Origin: an uncultured Caryophanales bacterium
GTDB lineage: Bacteria; Bacillota_I; Bacilli_A; RF39; UBA660
DNA length: 5,701 nucleotides
Assembly: GCA_937897245.1 (NCBI GenBank)
Contig: CALCBO010000030.1
Span: 1-5,701, forward strand
Direction: 5' to 3'
Below the pieces are notes generated by a model. It was not told the DNA's origin and did not search any database. It saw only the letters and a program-made list of their open reading frames with translations. Both the position numbers and the translations under genes were made by a program. How positions within the stretch are numbered: the stretch's first letter is position 1; each line of letters opens with the position of its first letter. This document shows, piece by piece, positions 1 to 5,701 of the stretch.

Positions 1-83
1 ACGGCATTGTATATTATCTTTCTGTGATTGCAGTATGCGTATTTTTAACGGTACAGTCAATTGTAAAGAGACGCTGGAATTAA
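1..83 (+). CDS. C-terminal end of a probable ABC-2 type (GldF-like) permease, 5' end outside window
   Basis: The plus-strand frame with codons beginning at base 3 reads 26 residues and then TAA at 81-83. It has one hydrophobic stretch (YYLSVIAVCVFLTVQ) followed by a short basic tail ending in KRRWN. A last membrane helix closed by a KRRW-type tail is what I associate with ABC-2 permeases of the GldF group, which export an unknown substrate with a separate ATPase. This is recognition from a very short piece, so the family call is tentative; that it is the end of a membrane protein is more secure. The next gene starts 13 bases after the stop behind a strong ribosome binding site, as expected within an operon. 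A hand count of bases 1-100 gives 37 G/C, against 26 for bases 201-300, so this piece may have a different origin from the rest. Confidence 0.5.
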   Translation, partial: GIVYYLSVIAVCVFLTVQSIVKRRWN

Positions 84-88
84 GGAGG
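82..88 (+). promoter_or_regulatory. Strong Shine-Dalgarno site for the gene starting at 97
   Basis: AAGGAGG lies 8 bases before the ATG at 97 and overlaps the TAA stop of the preceding permease. This near-perfect match to the anti-Shine-Dalgarno sequence decides the start of the short downstream frame and shows that the plus-strand piece is genuine translated DNA. Confidence 0.8.
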
Positions 89-96
89 TGGAAAAG

Positions 97-198
97 ATGA
101 AATTCAGAGAAAAAATAAAAAAGGATCCGTCGAAAAAGAAGGAAAAAAAGACGGTTCATTATATCAAGCTGATATCTTTGATGCTACATCACACTTAG
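97..198 (+). pseudogene. 5' fragment of the gene after the ABC-2 permease (possibly GldG-like), cut off at a junction
   Basis: Starting at the ATG with the strong ribosome binding site, the frame reads 33 residues to TAG at 196-198. The first 18 are highly basic (MKFREKIKKDPSKKKEKK), like the short cytoplasmic leader before the first membrane helix in GldG-type proteins, which commonly follow GldF-type permeases. The expected hydrophobic helix never appears; the last 15 residues look like out-of-frame read-through. I infer that the true gene is interrupted somewhere after about base 140 and that its 3' part is missing. The GldG assignment rests mainly on gene order and the basic leader, so it is weak. 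A genuine 33-residue basic peptide is possible but less likely. Confidence 0.4.
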
Positions 199-212
199 AT
201 TTATCTGATGAT
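140..212. other. Breakpoint or assembly junction joining two unrelated segments
   Basis: To the left, a plus-strand operon fragment stops making sense; to the right, a minus-strand ABC exporter gene is recognisable only down to about base 209. The two truncated genes run towards each other and meet here with no terminator, spacer, direct repeat or transposase. The exact join cannot be placed. Bases 141-212 also hold an open plus frame (GSLYQADIFDATSHLDLSD is part of it) that matches neither neighbour and may be a third small piece. GATGATGAT at 207-215 could be microhomology at the join. Confidence 0.65.
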
Positions 213-1900
213 GATATTGAATCATTATTCTCAACTATTGAATTAAGACCTCCTGGTAATGTTTTTACAAAATGATCTATACCTACTATTTTACAGATAT
301 TCCAGATTTCTTCTTCACTTAGTCTTTTCTGATTAAATTGAATATTTTCTTTTATTGTACCATTAAATAACCATGTATCTTGTAATACCATGACAAATAA
401 ATCATGAATATTATTTCTTTTTAAGTCATGAATAGATGCACCATCTATGATAATATCTCCTTCTTTAATTTCATAGAATTTCATTAAGAGATTGACCATA
501 GTTGTTTTGCCAGCTCCTGTTGGACCTACGATTGCTATTTTTTGACCGGCTTTAACATTAGCACTAAAGTCATTAATAATAGTTCTATTATCATCATAGG
601 CAAATTTTACGTGTTTAAATTCAATATTTCCTTTAGCATCTTGTATTTTTAATTTCTTTTGACATTCTTCTTCGTCACTTAATTCTTTCTCATCCATGAA
701 TTCAAATACTCTTTCACTAGCTGCTGCAATTGATTGCATTACAGTTAATGCTTGAGCAATTCTAGATAAAGGATTAGTAAATAATCTAATATATATCATA
801 AAAGCTACTATTACACCAAAAGTTGTTTGATTATTCATAACTAATAAAGCTCCTACTACACAGACTGCAACATAACCAAAATTACCAATAAATATCATAA
901 TTGGTTGCATTATTCCAGATAAGAATTGGCTCTTAAGATTACAGTTATATAATCTATCATTTACTTTATCAAATTCTTCTAAAGCATCTTTTTCTCCATT
1001 ATAAGCTTTTACTACATTATGTCCTGAATAAATCTCTTCAATATGACCATTTAGAGTACCTAATTCTTTTTGGCGAAGTGTGAAATATTTTTGACTTTTC
1101 TTAAGTAATAAAAATGAGAAGATAAAACCAATTATACTTGAAAAAATTGCAGTTAAGGCCATAATCCAATTAGTTACAAACATCATAACAATTGAACCTA
1201 AAAATAAAGTTAAATTAGTTACAAGAGAAGTTATATTATTACTCATATTAATACCAATTGCATCTACATCATTAGTAACTCTAGATAAGATATCTCCAGT
1301 TTCATGATTATCAAAGTATCTTAATGGTAAATGATTGATTTTAGTAATAATATCTGCTCTTAATTTCTTAGTATAACCATTAGCTACATAGGCCATTATT
1401 ATACCTTCTAAATAAGTAAATACTGAATTTAGAATATAGATAATAGCTAGTATTAAAGCTGCTGTTTTTAGTTTATCCATATTTATTTTAGGTTCTATTA
1501 ATTGTTTAATAGATTTAGGTGCTTTATTTAGATTTTTAATAAAATCTTCATTAGTTTTAGCATTACTCATTAGGCTCATGAATTCTTGCTGATCCTTGAC
1601 AGTTATTATTACTCCATCAACTTTAAATTCATGAAAACTATTAGGTGTTCCATTATTACTAATCATTTCTTTTTTGATAGTCTCTATAACTTTAGTATTT
1701 GGTTTTATACCTTCACTGATAATATCGGTAAGAGAAGCTAATCTTTTAGGAGCTATAGTTGCGAGTGAGGCTGCAAGTAAGGCTAGAATTACTGATATTA
1801 TTAGAAAGTAACTCCATTTTTCTAAGCTTTTAAATAATCTTATTAAAGTTCCTTTCATATCATCCACTTTTTCAGGTGGATTTGTTCCTGGTCTAGGCAT
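164..1900 (-). CDS. Heterodimeric ABC multidrug-type exporter, catalytic-type subunit (LmrD/BmrD/TM288-like), 3' truncated
   Basis: This is a half-transporter: an N-terminal six-helix membrane domain (residues about 30-400) and a C-terminal ATPase domain (about 425 onward). Visible motifs are A-loop Tyr435, Walker A GPTGAGKTT at 459-467 and Q-loop Gln507 in VLQDTWLFNGTIKENI. The match to the family ends after SISS (561-564), exactly where the ABC signature should begin. The last 14 residues (565-578) are unrelated read-through to TGA. Signature, Walker B, D-loop and switch His, roughly 100 residues in relatives, are missing, so it cannot complete ATP hydrolysis. Between helix 1 (about 31-50) and helix 2 (about 146-170) lies an external loop of about 95 residues, long for this family. 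The ATG start is supported by GAGGAGG 9 bases upstream and overlaps the preceding gene by 8 bp, implying translational coupling. The product should pair with the 586-residue neighbour in the membrane. Substrate unknown; drug or lipid efflux is inference. Confidence 0.85.
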   Translation of the reverse strand: MPRPGTNPPEKVDDMKGTLIRLFKSLEKWSYFLIISVILALLAASLATIAPKRLASLTDIISEGIKPNTKVIETIKKEMISNNGTPNSFHEFKVDGVIITVKDQQEFMSLMSNAKTNEDFIKNLNKAPKSIKQLIEPKINMDKLKTAALILAIIYILNSVFTYLEGIIMAYVANGYTKKLRADIITKINHLPLRYFDNHETGDILSRVTNDVDAIGINMSNNITSLVTNLTLFLGSIVMMFVTNWIMALTAIFSSIIGFIFSFLLLKKSQKYFTLRQKELGTLNGHIEEIYSGHNVVKAYNGEKDALEEFDKVNDRLYNCNLKSQFLSGIMQPIMIFIGNFGYVAVCVVGALLVMNNQTTFGVIVAFMIYIRLFTNPLSRIAQALTVMQSIAAASERVFEFMDEKELSDEEECQKKLKIQDAKGNIEFKHVKFAYDDNRTIINDFSANVKAGQKIAIVGPTGAGKTTMVNLLMKFYEIKEGDIIIDGASIHDLKRNNIHDLFVMVLQDTWLFNGTIKENIQFNQKRLSEEEIWNICKIVGIDHFVKTLPGGLNSIVENNDSISSSDKSKCDVASKISA

Positions 1901-3653
1901 TTTCTAATTCCTCCTCACTTAATTGCGATAAAGCAATTTCTTGGTATATCTGGCAATCTTTCATTAATTCTTGATGAGTTCCTACTCCTACACATTCTCC
2001 TTTATCTAAGACTATTATTTGATCAGCATTCATGATAGTACCTATTCTTTGAGCAACTATCATACTGGTAGCATTTTTTGTGTACTTCTTTAATTCTTTC
2101 CGAAGTAGAGAATCAGTTTGATAGTCAAGTGCACTAAAAGAATCATCAAATATATATATTTCTGGGTCTCTAGCGATAGCTCTTGCTATAGATAGTCTTT
2201 GTTTTTGTCCCCCACTAACATTAGTTCCACCACGTGCTATATGAGCTTTATACTTATTATCCATCTTTTCAACAAATTCTTTAGCTTGAGCTACTTTAAT
2301 AGCTTCCTCTACTTTCTTTTTATTTGGCTTTTTATGTCCATTATCTCCATAGGCAATATTATCATAGACAGTTCCCGTAAACATAAAGGCTGTTTGGGGA
2401 ATATATCCAATACGATTATTTAGTTCTTTTAAATCATATTCTTTTACATTTATTCCATCTACTAATACTTCTCCATCTGTTACATCATAAAGTCTTGGAA
2501 CTAGATTAATTAAAGTAGATTTACCACTTCCTGTTGAACCTATAAAAGCTACTGTTTCTCCTTGGGATACTTTAAATGTTATATTCTTTAATAAGTATTC
2601 ATCTGCATCTGGATATTTGAAACTTACATTACGGAATTCAACTGTTCCTTTTTCTTTAGTTTTTCCTCTAAATTCTCCAGAGATAATAGAAATATCTTCA
2701 TCTAAGACTTCATTAATACGTTTAGCTGATACTTGAGCTCTTGGTAATACCATAAAAATCATAGTCATCATTAAGAATGATATTATAACTTGCATTCCAT
2801 AACTTGAGAATACTACCATATCACTAAATACATTTATTTTATCCATAAGAGTACTATTCATGATAATAAAGGCTCCAACAACATAGATTCCTAGATTTTG
2901 AAAATGCATAACAAAGTTCATTACAGGATCCATTAGGGCAAAAGTCTTTTGAATAGTAAGATGAGTATTAGTAATATCATCATTTACACCTCTAAATCTT
3001 TTGTCCATAAATTTCTCAGCATTAAAAGCATGTACTACTTTAATTCCTGTAATATCTTCTCTAGTTACATCATTAACTTTATCAGTTAGTTTTTGGATTT
3101 TCTTAAATCTTGGAGTTACCCTACTAACTATAAATAAATTAGATATTACTAGGATAACTACACCAGTTGCGGTAACCATACTTAGTTGTCCATTTTTACC
3201 TACTATTTTTAAAAGAGCCCAAATAGCCATTATAGGTGATTTAATTATAATCATAAGTCCCATCGCTAAAAGCATTTCTATTTGCGTTACATCATTTGTT
3301 GTACGTGTAATTAAACTACTAGTTTGAAATTTTTTTATTTCTGCTAAACCAAACTCTTCTACTTTAGTAAAGATTCTTCTTCTAATATTTTTAGAGAATG
3401 AAGCTGATAACCATGATGTAAAATAACCAACTACAATAGTACAAATAAGACTACCTACAGCACATAAAATCATATAAAATCCAGCTGTTAGAATTTCATT
3501 CATAGTACTATCTTCAGTTTGTACAAGTTTAGTAATATCACTCATATATTCAGGCATTTTTAAATCTAAAAAGACAGAAAATATTACTAGGATTGTTACT
3601 ATTAAAATGATAATTCTATCTTTTTTAGTTAAGTATTTAAATAGTTTAAACAT
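1893..3653 (-). CDS. Heterodimeric ABC exporter, degenerate-site subunit (LmrC/BmrC/TM287-like)
   Basis: A complete 586-residue half-transporter, normal length for the family. Six predicted membrane helices lie near residues 12-30, 56-78, 128-150, 157-176, 246-265 and 276-302. The ATPase domain has A-loop Tyr347, Walker A GSTGSGKST (372-380), Q-loop Gln420, a canonical signature VSGGQKQ (479-485), Walker B IYIFDD (499-504) and D-loop SALD (507-510). Asp504 replaces the catalytic Glu, and Gln535 in IVAQRIGT replaces the switch His. This combination marks the subunit of heterodimeric exporters whose own Walker motifs form the non-hydrolytic site, while its intact signature serves the partner's active site. 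The start at 3653 has a strong ribosome binding site 7 bases upstream and a promoter further up; it is the first gene of a two-gene operon with the overlapping partner at 1900. No regulator is visible nearby. Function is efflux of an unidentified, probably hydrophobic compound. The family call is firm; the substrate is unknown. Confidence 0.93.
   Translation of the reverse strand: MFKLFKYLTKKDRIIILIVTILVIFSVFLDLKMPEYMSDITKLVQTEDSTMNEILTAGFYMILCAVGSLICTIVVGYFTSWLSASFSKNIRRRIFTKVEEFGLAEIKKFQTSSLITRTTNDVTQIEMLLAMGLMIIIKSPIMAIWALLKIVGKNGQLSMVTATGVVILVISNLFIVSRVTPRFKKIQKLTDKVNDVTREDITGIKVVHAFNAEKFMDKRFRGVNDDITNTHLTIQKTFALMDPVMNFVMHFQNLGIYVVGAFIIMNSTLMDKINVFSDMVVFSSYGMQVIISFLMMTMIFMVLPRAQVSAKRINEVLDEDISIISGEFRGKTKEKGTVEFRNVSFKYPDADEYLLKNITFKVSQGETVAFIGSTGSGKSTLINLVPRLYDVTDGEVLVDGINVKEYDLKELNNRIGYIPQTAFMFTGTVYDNIAYGDNGHKKPNKKKVEEAIKVAQAKEFVEKMDNKYKAHIARGGTNVSGGQKQRLSIARAIARDPEIYIFDDSFSALDYQTDSLLRKELKKYTKNATSMIVAQRIGTIMNADQIIVLDKGECVGVGTHQELMKDCQIYQEIALSQLSEEELENA
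1910..1916 (-). promoter_or_regulatory. Shine-Dalgarno site inside the upstream gene, for the start at 1900
   Basis: On the minus strand GAGGAGG sits 9 bases before the ATG at 1900-1898, within the last codons of the upstream exporter subunit (its SEEELENA end). With the 8-bp ATGCCTAG overlap, this supports coupled translation of the two subunits and favours this Met over Met15 as the start. Confidence 0.75.
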
Positions 3654-3660
3654 GTTTATT

Positions 3661-3666
3661 CCTCCC
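3661..3666 (-). promoter_or_regulatory. Shine-Dalgarno site for the exporter operon
   Basis: On the minus strand GGGAGG lies 7 bases before the ATG at 3653-3651, a near-ideal spacing that fixes the start of the 586-residue subunit. Confidence 0.85.
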
Positions 3667-3687
3667 TTTTAGCTAACTCGCATATTA

Positions 3688-3716
3688 ATGATACATGATT
3701 GTTTTTATTTCGTCAA
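3688..3716 (-). promoter_or_regulatory. Sigma-A-type promoter for the exporter pair
   Basis: On the minus strand, TTGACG (3716-3711, -35) and TATCAT (3693-3688, -10) are separated by exactly 17 bases; each hexamer has one mismatch to consensus. The predicted start of transcription, near 3681, leaves an untranslated leader of about 25-30 bases containing the ribosome binding site, too short for a riboswitch or attenuator. The promoter lies just after the upstream gene's terminator, so the exporter pair is most likely its own transcription unit. I see no clear operator palindrome overlapping it. Confidence 0.7.
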
Positions 3717-3718
3717 CT

Positions 3719-3747
3719 AAAATTTAAAAGGCCACCTTGTTGGTGGC
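3719..3747 (-). terminator. Intrinsic terminator after the MacB-like gene
   Basis: GCCACC at 3731-3736 and GGTGGC at 3742-3747 form a perfect 6-bp G/C-rich stem with a 5-base loop, starting about 11 bases past the TAA stop of the upstream gene. In the minus direction the stem is followed by CTTTTAAATTTT, giving an interrupted U-rich tail. An outer A/T inverted repeat (AATTTAAA at 3721-3728 with TTTAAATT at 3753-3760) could lengthen the stem. In the plus direction the tail has no good T-run, so it probably works one way only. Confidence 0.75.
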
Positions 3748-3758
3748 AATTATTTAAA

Positions 3759-5701
3759 TTATTCACTTCTTAAAGCTTCTACTGGGTCTTTTTTAGAGGC
3801 TATTTTAGCTGGGATAAAACCAGCAATTACCGTTAAAAAGACACTTATTATTATTAAGAAGATAGCTCCAATTAATGGTAATCTTGAAATATTAGAAATA
3901 TTTACAATATTTTTAATAATTATATTAATTGGAATATTTAGAATTATAGTAACTACAATACCTAGTATTCCAGCAGATAGACCTTCTATTAACGTTTCGG
4001 CATTAAATACTCTAGAGATATCTTTTTTAGAAGCTCCTATAGCTCTTAAGATACCTATTTCTTTAGTTCTTTCAATAACTGAAATATAAGTAATAATAGC
4101 TATCATAATTGATGATACTACTAAGCTTATTGCAACAAAAGCAATTAAGACACTACTAATAACATTAACAATAGACGATACAGAACTCATCATTATTCCA
4201 ACGATATCAGTATATTCAATTTTATCTATTTCTTTCTTACCTTTATTATATTCCTTAATAATAGATACAATCTCTTCTTTTGAATCAAAATCTTTTGGAT
4301 AAATTGAAATGATATCTGGATTATCTAATTCAGCAATTCCTAATTTTATTAGATTCTCTTCATATGATGAAGTCATATTTTCTGAATAACTTTTCATATA
4401 TGAAGCTATTTCTTCACTACTAAGATTCTGCATAGCCATCATTTGTTCTTCATTTAAATTATTCATATCAAATGAAGATGAAGTTGTAAATTCATTTCCA
4501 GTAAAGACATTTTTATCTGGATTTTCTAGTTGTTCTTTGGCAATTTCAGTATCTCTTATTTTTTCAATTAGATGGGTCATTAATTCATGCTGGTATCCTA
4601 CTAATCCGTAGTCTTTTCCTCCTCCTACAGATTCTGTGTCTTCTTGAACAATTCCTACAATTCTTACTTCTTCAGCATTCTTTAGTAATTCTTTCATGTA
4701 TTCTTCATCATCACTCTTATTAATCCAAATACCTTTTTCTTTAACATAATAATCTGTGTTTAGAATAAGTTTAAACTTTAAATTAAGAATTTCTTCTGGA
4801 GTATATGAGTGTTCTTTGAAAGATACTTTATCACCTTTTGCCATCTTATTAAATTGGTCTTTTAAATCTTCTTGACTAAGAAGCCCTAAGCTGTATAATG
4901 TATAATCACTAATAGAATTATTAGGACCAACACTTAAAACCATTTCATGATAATCAGTAGGCCAATTACCAGCTACTAAATTATATTGTTTCTTAAATAA
5001 TTCTTGGTTGTTGGTTAATTCATAGAAAACATCATAATTTGAAAGCATTCCACTATAGATACTAGACACAGCACTAGTACCCATTCCAATAGTATCTAAG
5101 ACAGTTGTTGGGTTTACCCGAACTACTTTAGATGGATCATTTTTATATAGATTTAAGTTTACTTTGTAACTATAGCCTATGTCACTTGCATATTCCTTTA
5201 TATCATCATTTTTATCAATGTATTCTTTAAACTTTTTCATATCATTGTGTTTAACTTCTTGAGACATTGATTCAAACATATCACCCATAATATTAACAGA
5301 ATGGATATTATTATCATCATATTTTTTTGTTTTACGGCTTCCTGAGAGGGTTTGTATCATTGAGGACATATCTACGGAGTCTTTTTGAATACGTAATGGA
5401 TAAGAACTTAGAGTATCTTCTTCTGTTTTATCAATATACTTTTGAATACCATTAGATAATGATAGTATTAAAGCTATTCCAATTATTCCAATTGAGCCTG
5501 CAAAAGCAGTAAGTATAGTTCTTCCTTTTTTAGTCATTAAGTTATTTAACGATAAAGTTAGGGCTGTTCGATAATTCATGGATGTTTTTTTAGTATGTTT
5601 TTCTTCTTCTATTAATATTTCTGCTTCTTCTTCTGAATTTTCTTCTATTTGTTTTGGAACTTTATTTCCATATAATTTTAGGTTTACTTTTTCAAAGGTA
5701 T
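3759..5701 (-). CDS. MacB/FtsX-type ABC permease, probably C-terminal part of an ATPase-permease fusion; 5' end outside window
   Basis: The minus-strand frame runs without a stop from the right edge to TAA at 3761-3759, about 646 visible residues. The Met at 5579 is probably internal: no ribosome binding site precedes it, and 40 more in-frame residues lie upstream, including an acidic linker (QIEENSEEEAEILIEEE) and then KHTKKTS. Numbering from that Met, the parts are helix 1 near 22-42 (AFAGSIGIIGIALILSLS), an external domain of about 425 residues, and a C-terminal FtsX domain with helices near 470-500, 533-555 and 568-590. Diagnostic motifs are ERTKEIGILRAIGASKKDI (503-521) and the ending AKIASKKDPVEALRSE. 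Bacillota have single-chain proteins with a MacB-type ATPase followed by this permease, and the linker fits that layout. Such machines move signals or cargo across the envelope by mechanical coupling rather than through a pore. Cargo is unknown (peptide, lipoprotein or antibiotic response are options). The gene ends at its own terminator. Confidence 0.85.
   Translation of the reverse strand, partial: TFEKVNLKLYGNKVPKQIEENSEEEAEILIEEEKHTKKTSMNYRTALTLSLNNLMTKKGRTILTAFAGSIGIIGIALILSLSNGIQKYIDKTEEDTLSSYPLRIQKDSVDMSSMIQTLSGSRKTKKYDDNNIHSVNIMGDMFESMSQEVKHNDMKKFKEYIDKNDDIKEYASDIGYSYKVNLNLYKNDPSKVVRVNPTTVLDTIGMGTSAVSSIYSGMLSNYDVFYELTNNQELFKKQYNLVAGNWPTDYHEMVLSVGPNNSISDYTLYSLGLLSQEDLKDQFNKMAKGDKVSFKEHSYTPEEILNLKFKLILNTDYYVKEKGIWINKSDDEEYMKELLKNAEEVRIVGIVQEDTESVGGGKDYGLVGYQHELMTHLIEKIRDTEIAKEQLENPDKNVFTGNEFTTSSSFDMNNLNEEQMMAMQNLSSEEIASYMKSYSENMTSSYEENLIKLGIAELDNPDIISIYPKDFDSKEEIVSIIKEYNKGKKEIDKIEYTDIVGIMMSSVSSIVNVISSVLIAFVAISLVVSSIMIAIITYISVIERTKEIGILRAIGASKKDISRVFNAETLIEGLSAGILGIVVTIILNIPINIIIKNIVNISNISRLPLIGAIFLIIISVFLTVIAGFIPAKIASKKDPVEALRSE

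Noticed and set aside
123..128. GGATCC near the junction as a sign of a cloning join
   Set aside because: A single six-base site occurs by chance. It lies within the plausible reading frame of the basic leader and not at the point where similarity ends.
164..208. Last 14 residues of the truncated exporter subunit as a novel C-terminal tail
   Set aside because: A tail replacing signature, Walker B and switch would make a meaningless ATPase. It starts exactly where family similarity ends at a junction, so read-through into foreign sequence is simpler.
207..215. GATGATGAT as an attachment or recombination site
   Set aside because: It is a three-unit trinucleotide run in A/T-rich coding DNA, with no second copy seen at another boundary and no integrase nearby; at most microhomology.
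2199..2423. 74-codon plus-strand open frame
   Set aside because: It lies antisense to the conserved ATPase domain of the exporter subunit, and its composition is that of antisense A/T-rich coding DNA; no recognisable domain.
3001..3327. 108-codon plus-strand open frame with hydrophobic residues
   Set aside because: It is antisense to the membrane domain of the same subunit. Its apparent hydrophobicity follows from the opposite strand, and it resembles no known family.
3654..3758. Small RNA or riboswitch in the intergenic region
   Set aside because: The terminator, promoter and ribosome binding site account for nearly all 105 bases; the leader after the predicted start is only about 25-30 bases.
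5577..5579. ATG at 5579 as the true start of the MacB-like gene
   Set aside because: No ribosome binding site lies upstream, the frame is open to the window edge, and linker-like residues precede it.

Overview
The window reads as low-G+C Bacillota DNA. The main body is strongly A/T-rich (a hand count of bases 201-300 gives 26 G/C), Shine-Dalgarno sites are strong and purine-rich, and there is a sigma-A-type promoter and an intrinsic terminator. The main reading frames are open under the standard code. No taxonomic marker is present, so I place it no more finely than Bacillota, possibly gut-associated Clostridia or Bacilli.

Nearly everything lies on the minus strand and codes for ABC transporters. 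Read in the direction of transcription (right to left): (1) bases 5701-3759 hold the permease part of a MacB-type transporter. Its frame runs through the right edge, so the ATPase half is probably fused to it and lies outside the window. (2) A hairpin terminator at 3731-3747 ends that gene, and a promoter at 3716-3688 starts the next unit within a few bases. (3) Bases 3653-1893 hold a complete type IV exporter half-transporter of the catalytically degenerate kind (Asp instead of Glu in Walker B, Gln instead of the switch His). (4) Overlapping it by 8 bp, bases 1900 to about 209 hold its partner half-transporter, which would supply the catalytic residues. That gene stops being recognisable just before its ABC signature motif.

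The first 140-210 bases come from something else. On the plus strand they carry the last 26 codons of a probable ABC-2 (GldF-like) permease, a strong ribosome binding site, and the first codons of a following, possibly GldG-like, gene that is also cut off. Two unrelated genes are therefore broken at the same place and read towards each other. This is either a real recombination breakpoint or a chimeric assembly join; the sequence alone cannot decide between them.

The LmrCD/BmrCD/TM287-288-like pair would work as one heterodimeric efflux pump from a single transcript. As assembled it lacks the catalytic Walker B Glu and switch His from both subunits, so it should not hydrolyse ATP normally. 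I see no CRISPR array, tRNA, rRNA, insertion sequence or riboswitch, and no convincing new biological system. The items most worth a second look are the junction, the consequences of the truncation, the long external loop of the truncated subunit, and the fused MacB-type protein whose first visible Met is not its start.
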